A stretch of DNA of 64,000 bases, from NCBI GenBank assembly GCA_026214975.1, contig JAOBSW010000411.1, forward strand, positions 46,790-110,789, in the 5' to 3' direction. The position numbers and the translations under genes are program-made. Under the pieces are notes generated by a model. The model was given only the letters and a program-made list of their open reading frames with translations. It searched no databases and had not been told where the DNA came from. Of this stretch, positions 32,802 to 42,106 are shown piece after piece. Position 1 is the stretch's first letter, and each line of letters begins with the position of its first letter. The DNA is from Gentiana macrophylla (lineage: Eukaryota > Streptophyta > Magnoliopsida > Gentianales > Gentianaceae).

Positions 32802-34917
32802 TCTTAATTTTTATTTTATTTTTGAAAGGAAAAATCAGTATCTTATTTGAATGAAGGATTCCATCTCATATGTACGCGCTGATATCACCACAAGTTCAGA
32901 CTTGCTCAGTCCTACCTGATATCTCTCGGTTCAGTTACATAATATTTAACCTTCAAATCTTTATAGTCTAGACGATCTCTTAACGGCCTATGAAAAGAAA
33001 AAACAGGTCAACGGAGCCATCAACTCGTTTGGTTTGGGTCACAATTTCGGTCCGTTCTGTGATATATATACATATTTTGCTGTATTTGAAATGGCGAACT
33101 GGATGTAACAGCGATTTTTTGTTTTTTTTTTTATATAGAACTTGAGTCAAGTTTTGATCTTGATTACTTTCATTGTTGGCTTTTTATTTGTGTTTTTCTT
33201 AAGGAATAAATGGATTGTTTAAATTTGATCTTGATTAATTTTCAGCTTTGATGGTTGCGTTTCTGGGTTGACAACATCAATTAAAGCCGGTGAATTTGTG
33301 TTCATATCAATTCACTACTCCATCAGTGATGCTGTTTCAGCCGCCGGTTCCACAGAACCGGTTCCGGTGCAAAAAAAAAAAAGGTTTTAAAGTGAATTTC
33401 CTCTAAGTTTTACTAAAAGAAAACTACTTTGAATCATGTAGGTGTAAAATTTTGTATTAGTTTCTAATTTCTTTAACGTTTCTCTTGATTCAAGAGCTTT
33501 CATGCCCAAATTTTGAGCGAAATTGGTTATGAATCTGAAGTACAGCCGCGACTACATACTTCTATACAGGATTCCCCTGCAGATAAATATTATTCAAATT
33601 ATTTTTCATGGTTGGATCTGCTGTCAGTTTTTTCTGTTGCCAAAATTACGTCTTTTTTCAGCCAGTTTTAGCATTCCTCTATTTTTACATATTTATATTT
33701 TGATAGAAATTTAATCGTTGCTAATTTCTGCATAAGAGTACTTGGTTATAGTTTCGTTTAATTGCTTGCTATAACGAATTTATTTTTGAAATGTGTCTAA
33801 TGAAGAATCCATTGACCTGATTTATGTCCATATTTGCAGCAGAAGAAATAGAGTAAGGATAGTTGCAACATGCCCAAAGAAGTTTTAAGCCAAAAGCAAT
33901 CAACAATGATTCTGCAATGAAGAGGAAATAATGGTGCAAAATAATTAGAATGATTTCCAAGATCAAGAAGGCTATGGAAGATCATGTATGTACGCTTATC
34001 CTTTGACGGTGATGACCATTGGTTTATAGATATTGTTGTTTTTTTATTCCTATTATATTATTTATATTAACTCAGATGAATACTGTTTTTATTTCATGAA
34101 TGTTTCATGCAAATCAGATAATGTATTTATTACATTAAATTTTTTGGTTTTAATCAAAACATTTATTTTCTATGAATTCAAAGTAGTATTTGTGAAAATA
34201 TCTGACAAATGCATTGTATTTAAACAGAGTGCGATATATTTATTTTTGTCCAGATGAATTTAATTATGTATTTAAACTCTGTGGTTCTAATTGTTTCATC
34301 TGTGACTTCACCTCAAAATCTCCTCTTCATACAAGTAGTATTTCCCGCTATTTGGTTTATTGTGCTGTTGTTTCTTCTGCAGCTGTTGGTACGTTTGGTG
34401 GCAAGCACATTGTGTTTTTATTTTTTTAAATTTTTTTTAATAGCCAATTTATTAAGTGCAGATGCTGCAAAACAAGTCCAAAAAACAAGAAAGATTCAAA
34501 AGCCAAACAACAATAGCAATACAAACAAGCTAAAGCAACGAAGAGGCAGATCAAAACAACACCCAAGTGAAGCCTTGAGGGGATGAACTCCAATCCAAAA
34601 TAATGTTTATCGCCTTATATAAGCATGCTAAATCAAACACTTTCATTATGGCTTTGATTCTATGTCTGTATTCTTCAACCAGAAATGTTTGTGCCACAAC
34701 AAATAAAATACCACAACATACTTTTATATCATTGATTTTTATGGAACTCATATGAATCAATAGGCCCCACATCAAAATCAATGTTCCAAAAATATGTTGT
34801 GGTTATTTTATTGTGGCATTATCACCACTCTTCTTCCAACTATAATTAAATTATAGGTCCTTTCTTACTTTGAGGACTAATTGTGTAATCACAATAAATG
34901 TTTATATAGAAATGCAC
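32802..34917. other. Host-like spacer without a recognisable gene
   Basis: AT-rich DNA. CCGGTTCCACAGAACCGG (about 33,346) is a short hairpin followed by an A run. A basic C-terminal peptide frame at 34,450-34,586 (QKTRKIQKPNNN) is not matched by upstream coding sequence, and I treat it as chance. Confidence 0.4.
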
Positions 34918-34926
34918 AATTAACAT

Positions 34927-35105
34927 GGAAAATTTTTGGGTGGTGTGTCCGCACGGTACGGACACACTTATTTTTTCTTTAAAAACACGGGTGTTTTTAA
35001 GTGTAAATAGTCAAAAAAAAAATGCAAAACACTGTGAAACACGAGTGTTTCAAAGACAAAATAAGTGTGTCCGCACCATACGGACACACCACCCAAAAAT
35101 TTCCC
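34927..35105. mobile_element. 179-bp MULE-type MITE
   Basis: Terminal inverted repeats of about 48 bp start GGAAAATTTTTGGGTGGTGT and end with the complementary ACCACCCAAAAATTTCCC. Flanks are AATTAACAT (34918-34926) and AATAAACAT (35106-35114), a 9-bp target duplication with one mismatch. Inside, smaller palindromes (AACACGGGTGTT, AACACGAGTGTT) extend the fold. The 9-bp duplication points to the Mutator superfamily. Confidence 0.75.
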
Positions 35106-35327
35106 AATAAACATGTACAACTACTTCCAACTACACTTTTTTTTCCCCAGTTCACATTATAGTTTTCTTATTATTCATCTTCGATGGTAGCATTATTGGT
35201 ATATCTTACATTCTATTTTTATGTGCATTTTACGATGATACAGTTCATTATGTTTTTCAAAACTCTTATGAAATTATTATGTTTTCATGTGTGTCTAATT
35301 ATAATTTTTTTTAATTTCATCCACAGA

Positions 35328-35510
35328 CTCTATCAGATAAAACAAAAAAACAAAATATTAGAGATAAAATAGAATATTAAAATAACAAACACATCTCTAT
35401 CAGATAAAACAAAAAAAAACAGCTGAATATTAAAATAACAAACACATCTCTATCAGATAAAACAAAAAAAACAGCCGAATATTAAAAATAAAAAAAATGC
35501 CACCGCATCC
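35328..35510. repeat. Three-copy tandem repeat (53-67 bp)
   Basis: CTCTATCAGATAAAACAAAAA begins units at 35328, 35395 and 35448. Each contains GAATATTAAAATAACAAACA or a close variant. Confidence 0.75.
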
Positions 35511-35764
35511 TTTATTAAATAACAAATATTAAAACAACAAACACATCTTACAAAAAACTCTACAGATAAATAGCAGAATCTTACAAAAAAAGCTATACAA
35601 ATATTATTATTTTAAACTGTACAAATTAAAAAAAACGAAATATTAGAGATAATGAGGGATAAATAATGGGGAGGTTGGGATAAATTTTTTTTTTCTTTCG
35701 GTTTTTTAATTAAAATAGGCCGTGGTTAGTGTGTTTTTTTTGTTTTTTTTGTTTGTGTTATGCG

Positions 35765-35949
35765 GTTGTGTAGATTGACCAGATGCATTTCTTTTAACTC
35801 ATTATCCCACTTCTGACAACATAACTGCCACATACAAAATAACCCACTATCCCTATGATGTTGTGTAGATTGACCAGATGCATTTCTTTTACCCCATTAT
35901 CCCACTACTGACAACATAACTGCCACACACAGAATAACCCACTATCCCT
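35765..35949. repeat. 95-bp tandem duplication upstream of the cysteine-rich gene fragment
   Basis: GTTGTGTAGATTGACCAGAT starts copies at 35765 and 35860. Each continues through CATTATCCCACT and CTGACAACATAACTGCCACA to AACCCACTATCCCT. The second copy ends about 18 bp before a TATA box, so the duplication lies in the presumed promoter. Confidence 0.85.
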
Positions 35950-35966
35950 CCCCTTTCTTCACCCCT

Positions 35967-35977
35967 ATATATAGAAT
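35967..35977 (+). promoter_or_regulatory. TATA box
   Basis: CTATATATAGA lies about 80 bp upstream of the first ATG (36047) of the gene fragment below and follows a pyrimidine-rich CCCTCCCCTTTCTTC stretch. Confidence 0.5.
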
Positions 35978-36046
35978 TCAAAATTCAAAGAAACTACCAC
36001 CAGTTTCCCTTTTACCCATTCACAAAAAAAAAACACTTTCTAAATA

Positions 36047-36763
36047 TGATCACCCCAAATTCTACACGAACAGAAATAACCATGGTCCGACCTCGACAAA
36101 AAGGGTTTCGGTCCATACAAATCCACCTGATTAATGCTCTCCCCCACCGGGGTCTCTTGTAACTCTCTCACCAGGGTCTTCTGTAACTCCAAATGATGCA
36201 CATATGTCCGCTCTCGAGGAGACCGAAGAGTGTTTCATTATTGATTTTGACCCTCACTTTTATTTTGTTGCTACTGTCGACAGCTCCGATGGTTCTGATA
36301 TTTGTGTGGTTGCCGAAAAGGGGAAGGAATCTTGCTATTTGTATTACAATCACTGACTAAATATTTGTGCATTCCAAACTACATATTGTTTTAAATAATG
36401 TTGTTCATATCTTAAATAATTTTTTTTTGTAGGTGGCATGCAGAGATTACCCCTATTCCAGATACGTGTGTTTAACGTACCCTTTTGAGAGGTCACCTCA
36501 CGAATACTGTGACCTGGTATTCTTTCTGTCAATTTACTTTCTCTTTTCATATTTTTTTAAGGGAGACTGTATGGTAGTAGTATCTTATCCTGTGTTACTG
36601 AAAGATTTGTGTTTCCATTGCAGTGTTATTGTTTTGTTTGTGATATGCCCGCTCCTTGCAACCTGTGGATTGTTGTTCGCGGACATTGCCATGCTCTGGA
36701 CACAAAAGCATGGCAGGATAAGCGAGATAAAACTAGGAAAAAAAGTCTACTTTTATGGTGGGT
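36047..36763 (+). pseudogene. Broken plant cysteine-rich protein gene (DYPHSRHLC/CYVCD/CHA family)
   Basis: Three exon-like pieces line up. Piece 1 (to about 36,327) reads TPNDAHMSALEETEECFIID and ends SDICVVAEKGK. Piece 2 (36433-36516), after a TTGTAG acceptor, reads VACRDYPYSRYVCLTYPFER plus SPHEYCDL and ends at a GT donor. Piece 3, from 36624 after a TTGCAG acceptor, reads CYCFVCDMPAPCNLW and then GHCHALDTKAWQDKR. From memory, plant proteins of a family often annotated as RPM1-interacting protein 13-like share the order VAEKGQ-VACRDYPH-RHLC, CYCYVCD, CHA. The name is uncertain. Piece 1 lacks a GT donor (GAAAAGGGGAAG followed by GA), its upstream part is frameshifted with a 26-bp tandem repeat, and piece 3 runs into satellite. 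It looks non-functional. Confidence 0.65.
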
Positions 36764-37740
36764 AAGGTATGGTAGGGTGAAGTAGGGCAGAGTAGGGTAA
36801 GGTAGGTTGGGGTAGTGGGTAAGGTAAGGTAGGGTGGTAGGGTAGGGTAGGATGGTGGGTAGGGTAGGGTGCAGTGGTGGGTAAGGTAGGGTTGGAGAGG
36901 GTTGAGTATGGTATGATAGGTTGGGGTAGTGGGTAAGGTAAGGTATGGTGATGTGATGTGTAAGATAGGGTATAGTGGAATGGCGGATAGGGTAGGGTTG
37001 GGTGGTGGGTAGGGTAGGATGGTGGTAAGCTAAAGTGCGCAGTGGTGGGTAAGCTAGGGTTGTGGAGGTTGAGTATGGTATGATAGGTTGGGGTAATGGG
37101 TAAGGTAAGGTATGGTGGTGTGATGGGTAAGATAGGGTATAGTGGAATGGTGGATTGGGTAGGTTCGGGTGATGGGTAGGGTAGGGTAGGGTGAAGTGGT
37201 GGGTAAGGAAGGGTTGGGGAGGGTTGAGTATGGTATGATAGGTTGGGGTAATGGGTAAGGTAAGGTATGGTGGTGTGATGGGTAAGATAGGGTATAGTGG
37301 AATGGTGGATTGGGTAGGGTCGGGTGGTGGGTAGGGTAGGGTAGGGTGAAGTGGTGGGTAAGGAAGGGTTGGGGAGGGTTGAGTAGGGTAGGATAGTTTG
37401 GGGTAGTGTGTAAGGTAATGTATGGTGGTGTGGTGGATAAGATAGGGTAGAGTGGAATGGTGGATAGGGTAGGGTTGGGTGGTGGTAGGGTACGGTGGGG
37501 TGGTGGGTTAGGTAGGATAGAGAAGGATGGAGTGGTGGGAAGGTAGGGTGGTATGATGAGTAAGGTAGGGGTAGGGTAGGGTTGGGGTGGATGAAAGTGG
37601 AGTAGAGTAGGTAATGGGTAAGGTAGGTAGGATGTCGAGGGTAAGATATGGTTATATCGGGTAGGATAGGATATGGCGGTGGGTAGAGTATGATAGCGGT
37701 GAGTAGGTCAGGGTGGAAAGAGGGGTAGGTGCAATGGGGT
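36757..37740 (+). repeat. 1-kb strand-asymmetric G-rich satellite
   Basis: The plus strand is almost free of C for nearly a kilobase and consists of GGTAGGGTA, GGGTAAGGTA and GGTGGGTA variants. A higher-order unit is visible: GTTGAGTATGG or a close variant starts at 36901, 37068, 37223 and 37378, giving periods of 167, 155 and 155 bp. Dense G runs suggest quadruplex potential. It abuts the last exon-like piece of the gene fragment on the left and the Pack-MULE flank on the right. It does not match the plant telomere unit TTTAGGG. Confidence 0.85.
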
Positions 37741-37838
37741 ATGACGTAGGACTACCCACCCCTTTATTCTTACGTTTCGCCAAAAAAGTAGGATGGAAAA
37801 GACATAATGAAAAAAGGGCAAATCGGAAAGTTCATGGA

Positions 37839-38703
37839 GGGAAATTGGTAAATCAGATCGCTGTAATTTCTGACATTTTTTTTCATGTCAAACATTTTCA
37901 GATATTTTTTTTCTCGTTCCTCGTCAAAATACAGTCAAACCGTCCAAATTTGGATTCTTTTTCGTCCCAATCCATTCACTGACCAAAGTGGACGGAATCC
38001 GTCCAAAATTCGAACGCAGCGTCCGAATTGTGACGAATTCCATCCAAATCTAGACGTTTCGTCCAAATACAGTAAAACTTGGACTGTTTTTTTTTTTCTT
38101 TCATACTATTAAATGTCAATCTGGATTATCTTCTCCAATCAAGCACAACAATTTTCCAAGCTGGAAATTTTCTCTACTTATAGCTGTAATTAGCTTTTCT
38201 TAAAGTGAAAAACAATCAAGTAGTATGATAGACAAGTCAAATTTAAAGAATCTGAAACTAATTTGAGGGACAGTTTTGTGAAAGAATGAAGCTTTATGAG
38301 GGGTAATTGATTTAGAATCAATCTCTTCCCATGGGAATGCGATTGCAGCTTCTGGTTTTTGGGTTTCTTTTTGCTGTTAGAGTTTTATCTGTTTCGGCCA
38401 TGGAAACTGAGGATGGATTTTCTGTTTCTCAGTACGATGATGAAGCAGTAGGTACAATTTGGGCGAAACGTTCGAATTTGGACGGAATTCTTCATAATTC
38501 GGACGTTGCGTCCGGATTTTGGATAATCCGTCCATTTTGGTCAGTGAATGGATTGGACGAAAAGGAATCCAAATTTGGACGGTTTGACTGTATTTGGACG
38601 AAATCGCCCAAATTTGGACGGATAACCTAAAAAAAAATGTCAGAAAATGTTTGGCCTGAAAAATAATATCAGACATTACAGTGGCCTGATTTACCAATTT
38701 CCT
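37839..38703. mobile_element. Pack-MULE (865 bp) with long terminal inverted repeats
   Basis: The left arm 37839-38074 and right arm 38453-38703 are reverse complements over about 240 bp with scattered mismatches. Landmarks are GGAAATTGGTAAATCAG, CAGTCAAACCGTCCAAATTT and CATTCACTGACCAAAGTGGA. The ends GGGAAATTGG and CCAATTTCCT are flanked by the perfect 9-bp direct repeat GTTCATGGA (37830-37838 and 38704-38712). A 9-bp duplication with long inverted repeats defines Mutator-like elements. No transposase is present. The 378-bp centre carries an exon-like segment, which makes it a Pack-MULE candidate. The arms are rich in GGACG/CGTCC palindromes. Confidence 0.85.
38331..38447 (+). CDS. Captured exon encoding a signal peptide
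   Basis: Within the Pack-MULE centre an ATG at 38331 (a second at 38337) opens MGMRLQLLVFGFLFAVRVLS followed by VSAMETEDGFSVSQYDDEA. The first 24 residues form a hydrophobic secretory signal with a plausible cleavage after SVSA; the rest is acidic. A GTAGGT splice donor begins at 38448, only a few bases before the right terminal repeat. This looks like the first exon of a host gene for a secreted or ER protein, captured with some upstream sequence. I do not recognise the parent gene. Whether it is transcribed cannot be seen. Confidence 0.55.
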
Positions 38704-38791
38704 GTTCATGGAATATTAGAATACTCTAGCTAGTGGAATATTCATTTTTTTTACAGCCAGAATTGGAAAGTTCATGGCAAACCGTACGTAT

Positions 38792-38852
38792 ATTGCTAAA
38801 CCATAAGGGGGTAAAGTCTTGAATTGCTAAACCATGAAGAGGTAAAGTGTCT
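38792..38852. repeat. Two-copy 31-bp tandem repeat
   Basis: ATTGCTAAACCATAAGGGGG at 38792 recurs as ATTGCTAAACCATGAAGAGG at 38823; both continue with TAAAGT. Confidence 0.8.
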
Positions 38853-39089
38853 TTATGACCGTACATTAATAAACCGGTATGGCAGCATGTATATATATTG
38901 CACGTTGTGTATTTAAATGTTAAAATTAGTCGTATCGCCGCATTATGCCGCGCGTGTTGTGTGTTGTGACCGTGTCTATGCTTCATAGATATGCAAGAGT
39001 GGGAAATGAATCGCTTAAACATCTCCTGGACGTGTCGTGTGGGACTTGGGATAATACTGATGGCTGGCGTGGAATAAAATGTCCTAAAT

Positions 39090-39217
39090 ATATAGTGGCC
39101 ATTATCTAATTATATAGTCGTCATGCCATCATCTAAATATATATTTAGTCGCCATGCCATCATCTAAATATATATATAGTGGCCATGCCATTATCTAAAT
39201 ATATACTGGCCAGGCCA
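39090..39217. repeat. Four-copy repeat of about 32 bp upstream of the LRR gene
   Basis: Units of the form TAGTGGCCATGCCATTATCTAAATATATA (written here as TAGTSGCCATGCC plus ATCTAAATATATA) follow each other from 39,090 to about 39,205, and a partial unit follows. The array ends about 45 bp before the ATG at 39262 and lies where promoter or leader sequence is expected. Confidence 0.8.
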
Positions 39218-39261
39218 TCCCTCAGTACGTACTGGTTATTATTACTACTTTTATACTCATC

Positions 39262-40132
39262 ATGGAAGTGGAAGGAAGTAGTTTTCCATGTTACTGCTAC
39301 ACTGTATCTTTTGTAATAAGTTGCTTTTTGGCTTCAGCAGCAGCTATGGCGACCGCTAAACATAGCATTATAAGTGATCAAGGCGCTCTTCTTTCCTTGA
39401 AAGCTCGAATCAGTCATGATCCTAACCAAATCTTGACTAAGAACTGGTCTACTGGTAATGGATCATCATCATCAGTCTGTGACTGGATTGGAGTCTCTTG
39501 TGCCGTACGTCATTATCGGGTGAAATCCTTAAATATATCAAACATGGGTCTAACCGGAACCATAGTACCGCAATTGGGTAATCTTTCCTTCTTATCGTCG
39601 ATGGATCTTAGTGGAAACAACTTCCATGGAGATTTGCCAAGTGAATTAGCTCAATTGAGAAGATTGAAAGTGCTTCGGTTAAGCCAAAATGCACTTTCCG
39701 GAGAATTCCCGTCGTGGGTCGGTTACCTGAATCAACTAGAGTCCTTGTATCTAAACAACAACTCGTTTACCGGCTCTATACCCTCTTCCATCACTAACTT
39801 GACCAACTTGAAGAATTTGATATGTTCTCAAAATGAGTTGTCTTCAATTCCTTTTCAAATCTTTAATGTTTCCTCCTTGGAAAATTTGACCTTGGGTTTT
39901 AATCAGCTTTATGGCAATCTGCCAACTACCATGTGTCCTAATCTTCAGAAACTATCTTACATTTCACTGTCGTCTAACATGCTGAGCGGTCCATTACCAT
40001 CAGATCTGCATCAATGTTCACGGCTTACACAGCTTCACTTGTCTGATAACAACTTCAGTGGGCTAATACCAAAAACATTTTGGAACATGGAAAATCTGGA
40101 GGGGGGCTATCTCCAGTACAACAATTTAGTAG
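39262..40132 (+). CDS. LRR receptor-type gene, exon 1
   Basis: The 290-codon exon begins MEVEGSSFPCYCYTVSFVIS, a secretory signal; a second in-frame Met precedes ATAKHS. The LRR N-terminal cap is SDQGALLSLKARISHDPNQI to CDWIGVSC (about residues 39-82). About eight LRRs of the plant LxxLxxLxLxxNxLxGxIPxxLxxL type follow, for example LSFLSSMDLSGNNFHGDLPS, LNQLESLYLNNNSFTGSIPS and LRRLKVLRLSQNALSGEFPS. The exon ends inside ...QYNNLVG at a consensus GTAAGT donor (phase 1). Such proteins are usually plasma-membrane receptor kinases or receptor-like proteins; transmembrane and kinase exons are not in the window. No stop or frameshift is present. Confidence 0.9.
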
Positions 40133-40232
40133 GTAAGTGTAGTATCCATCTTTTGTCAATTGGAAATTTAAGCAATTGTTACACATAATGTAAGATAGAT
40201 ATTGTAATAGAGGTATTACACAAAATCTTAGA

Positions 40233-40716
40233 TAGATATTGTATTAATTATTATGTTCTTGATTACACCAGCAGCATGCACATATATATGCTTAGGACAA
40301 CAACATACACATATATATAGTGGCGGAGGCAGGATTGAGATCAGGGAGGGGCAAAATTAAGTGTTGGGAAAAAAATTGAGTGACAAAAATAATACAAGTA
40401 AAAATTGTTCCTACCAAGAATTGAACGAGCAGCCTATGCTTTTGAAAACAAGTGATTTACCATTCCACCACTCTAAACATATATGTAACTTTTGGCAATA
40501 TTACTATTTGTAAAGGGTGTTTCGGTAATTATGAAAATCCAGGGGGGGCACGAGCCCCCTCTAAGGCCTCTGTAGCACCGCCCCTGCATATATATGCTTA
40601 GGATATTAACCATCTCTTAATCTAAGGGATACTACCATACCACTTGGTATTATCTAAGCCATACACTTCTCAAACATACAAACACACACATGACTAATTA
40701 TCCAATTATCCTAACA
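40233..40716 (-). repeat. Copia-A 3' LTR, interrupted by a MITE
   Basis: In minus orientation it starts TGTTAGGATAATTGG at 40716, preceded by the polypurine tract AGTTTGAGGGGGG. Its sequence matches 42922-43104 (ATACCACTTGGTATTATC, GCTTAGGATATTAACCA). A 269-bp MITE sits at 40319-40587. Confidence 0.85.
40319..40587. mobile_element. MITE with GTGGCGGAGG/CCGCCCCTGC ends
   Basis: It begins AGTGGCGGAGGCAGGATT, ends AGCACCGCCCCTGC and is flanked by ATATATAT on both sides (40311-40318, 40588-40595). The empty site is visible in the other LTR copy near 42,965. The flank is a microsatellite, so the 8-bp duplication is not unique. Termini resemble the 21701-21954 element. Confidence 0.7.
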
Positions 40717-40723
40717 GCCCCCC

Positions 40724-42106
40724 TCAAACTTGATGGGGTTGGAATACATTAAGTTTGGATCTGAACATCTGGAAAGCTGCAGTAGACAGGGGCTTTGTTA
40801 GAGCATCTGCTATTTGATTAGCACTTGGAATATACAGTACTTGGAGAATCTTGTCAAGGACTTGATTTCTGACATAGTGAATGTCAACCTCTATGTGTTT
40901 GGTCCTTGCATGGTACAAAGGATTTATGGCGGAGAAGCTAAAGACGAGTATTATCACACCAAGTAATAGGTGTCTTGATCAGGGACAGACCAATTTCTTT
41001 AAGAAGATGTTGGATCCACTGCATTTCAGCTGCTAAATTTTCAAGTGACCTGTGCTCGGATTCACAGCTTGATCTAGAGACAACATTTTGTTTCTTGGAA
41101 CTCCATGAAACTAAGGAATCCCCAAGAAAAACAAAGGCCCTCGCTCTTCGATTTTCTATCAAAGGAGCTGACTGCGCAATCTGCATCATAAAATTCAACA
41201 ATTCAATGTTGTCCCAGTTTTGAAGTGGAGTGCATACTGTAGGGTGCCCTCCATATATCTTAAGATTCTTTTAAAAAATTTCCAGTGAGCATCTGAGGGT
41301 GCTTGCATAAACTGACTTGGGTAATTGACTGCGAAAGTGATGTCTGGCCTAGTGAAGGTTAGATACTGTAGACCTCCTATGGCACTTCTATAAAGGAGAG
41401 GATCTCGCCATTTGTACCATCTGTTGGAATCGGTTGTTTCAAAGTGACCATGTGAGTCGGACACTCTTTCATACTAGCAAAATTCATTCTTTGCAATAGC
41501 TGCTGGGCATAATAGTTTGTGAAAGGAAGATCCCAGTATGATCCCTGGATACTTCCATACCCAAGAAGTGTGAGACAATTCCCAAGTCTTTTAGGGCAAA
41601 TCAGGAATGAAGCTGTTGAACAAACTTCTTAATGGCTGTGCTTGAGCTTCTTGTTACAATAATATCATCAACATACAAAAAGTATAAAATCTTTTGTTCT
41701 AAAAATAAATAAGGAGGTGTCAGCCACTTCTTGCTTGAATCCCTACTACTGCATTTGGTTTCATAAAACATCAAACTAGGCCCTAGGTGCCTGTTTGAGG
41801 CCATAGAGTGCTTTATTCAACTTGCACACATGATTCGGGTACTTGGGGTCAACAAAACCCTCAGTCAGGGCATAAAAGCAGTCTACTTCAATGGACCATT
41901 CAAGAAAGCATTATTGATGTCCACCTGGTTTATGGGCGCTTAAAGTACACAAAGAAGAGCTGTAACATCTCTTATGGTAGAAGCTCTTTGCAACTGGACT
42001 GAATGTCTCTGTAAAATCAACTTCATAGTTTTGAAGGAACCCTTAGCCACAAGTCGGCTTTGTACATCAATATGGACCCCATCGGTTGGGTTTTTAACTT
42101 GTACAT
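40724..42106 (-). pseudogene. Copia-A reverse transcriptase and RNase H, frameshifted
   Basis: Minus-strand pieces in order: QSRLVAKGS near 42,060, the RT catalytic block FLYVDDIIVTRSS near 41,660 with YVDD intact, YRSAIGGLQYLTFTRPDITF, and then RNase H with VVSRSSCESEHRSLENLAAE, YHARTKHIEVDIHYVRNQVL and NQIADALTKPL. This is the C-terminal half of a Ty1/Copia polyprotein. At least five frame breaks occur. Gag, protease and integrase are absent; upstream the sequence switches abruptly to a foreign LTR-like fragment at about 42,107. Confidence 0.85.

Noticed and set aside
33346..33365. CCGGTTCCACAGAACCGG hairpin as a terminator or regulatory site
   Set aside because: Intrinsic terminators are not expected in plant nuclear DNA, and a single short hairpin followed by an A run has no further support.
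34254..34586. 110-codon frame with a basic C-terminus
   Set aside because: The first half is translated AT-rich DNA, there is no family resemblance and no promoter or splice context was seen.
35328..35949. CRISPR-like repeats
   Set aside because: Repeat copies are directly adjacent, two or three in number, without unique spacers, in a plant genome. They are ordinary tandem duplications.
36433..36765. Single 110-codon protein read through 36433-36765
   Set aside because: The middle (about 36517-36623) is hydrophobic translation of an intron with GT and AG ends. The conserved cysteine blocks lie only in the two exon-like ends.
36757..37740. Interstitial telomere repeat
   Set aside because: The unit is GGTAGGGT/GGGTAAGGTA and not the plant telomere TTTAGGG, and the array has a 155-bp higher-order period.
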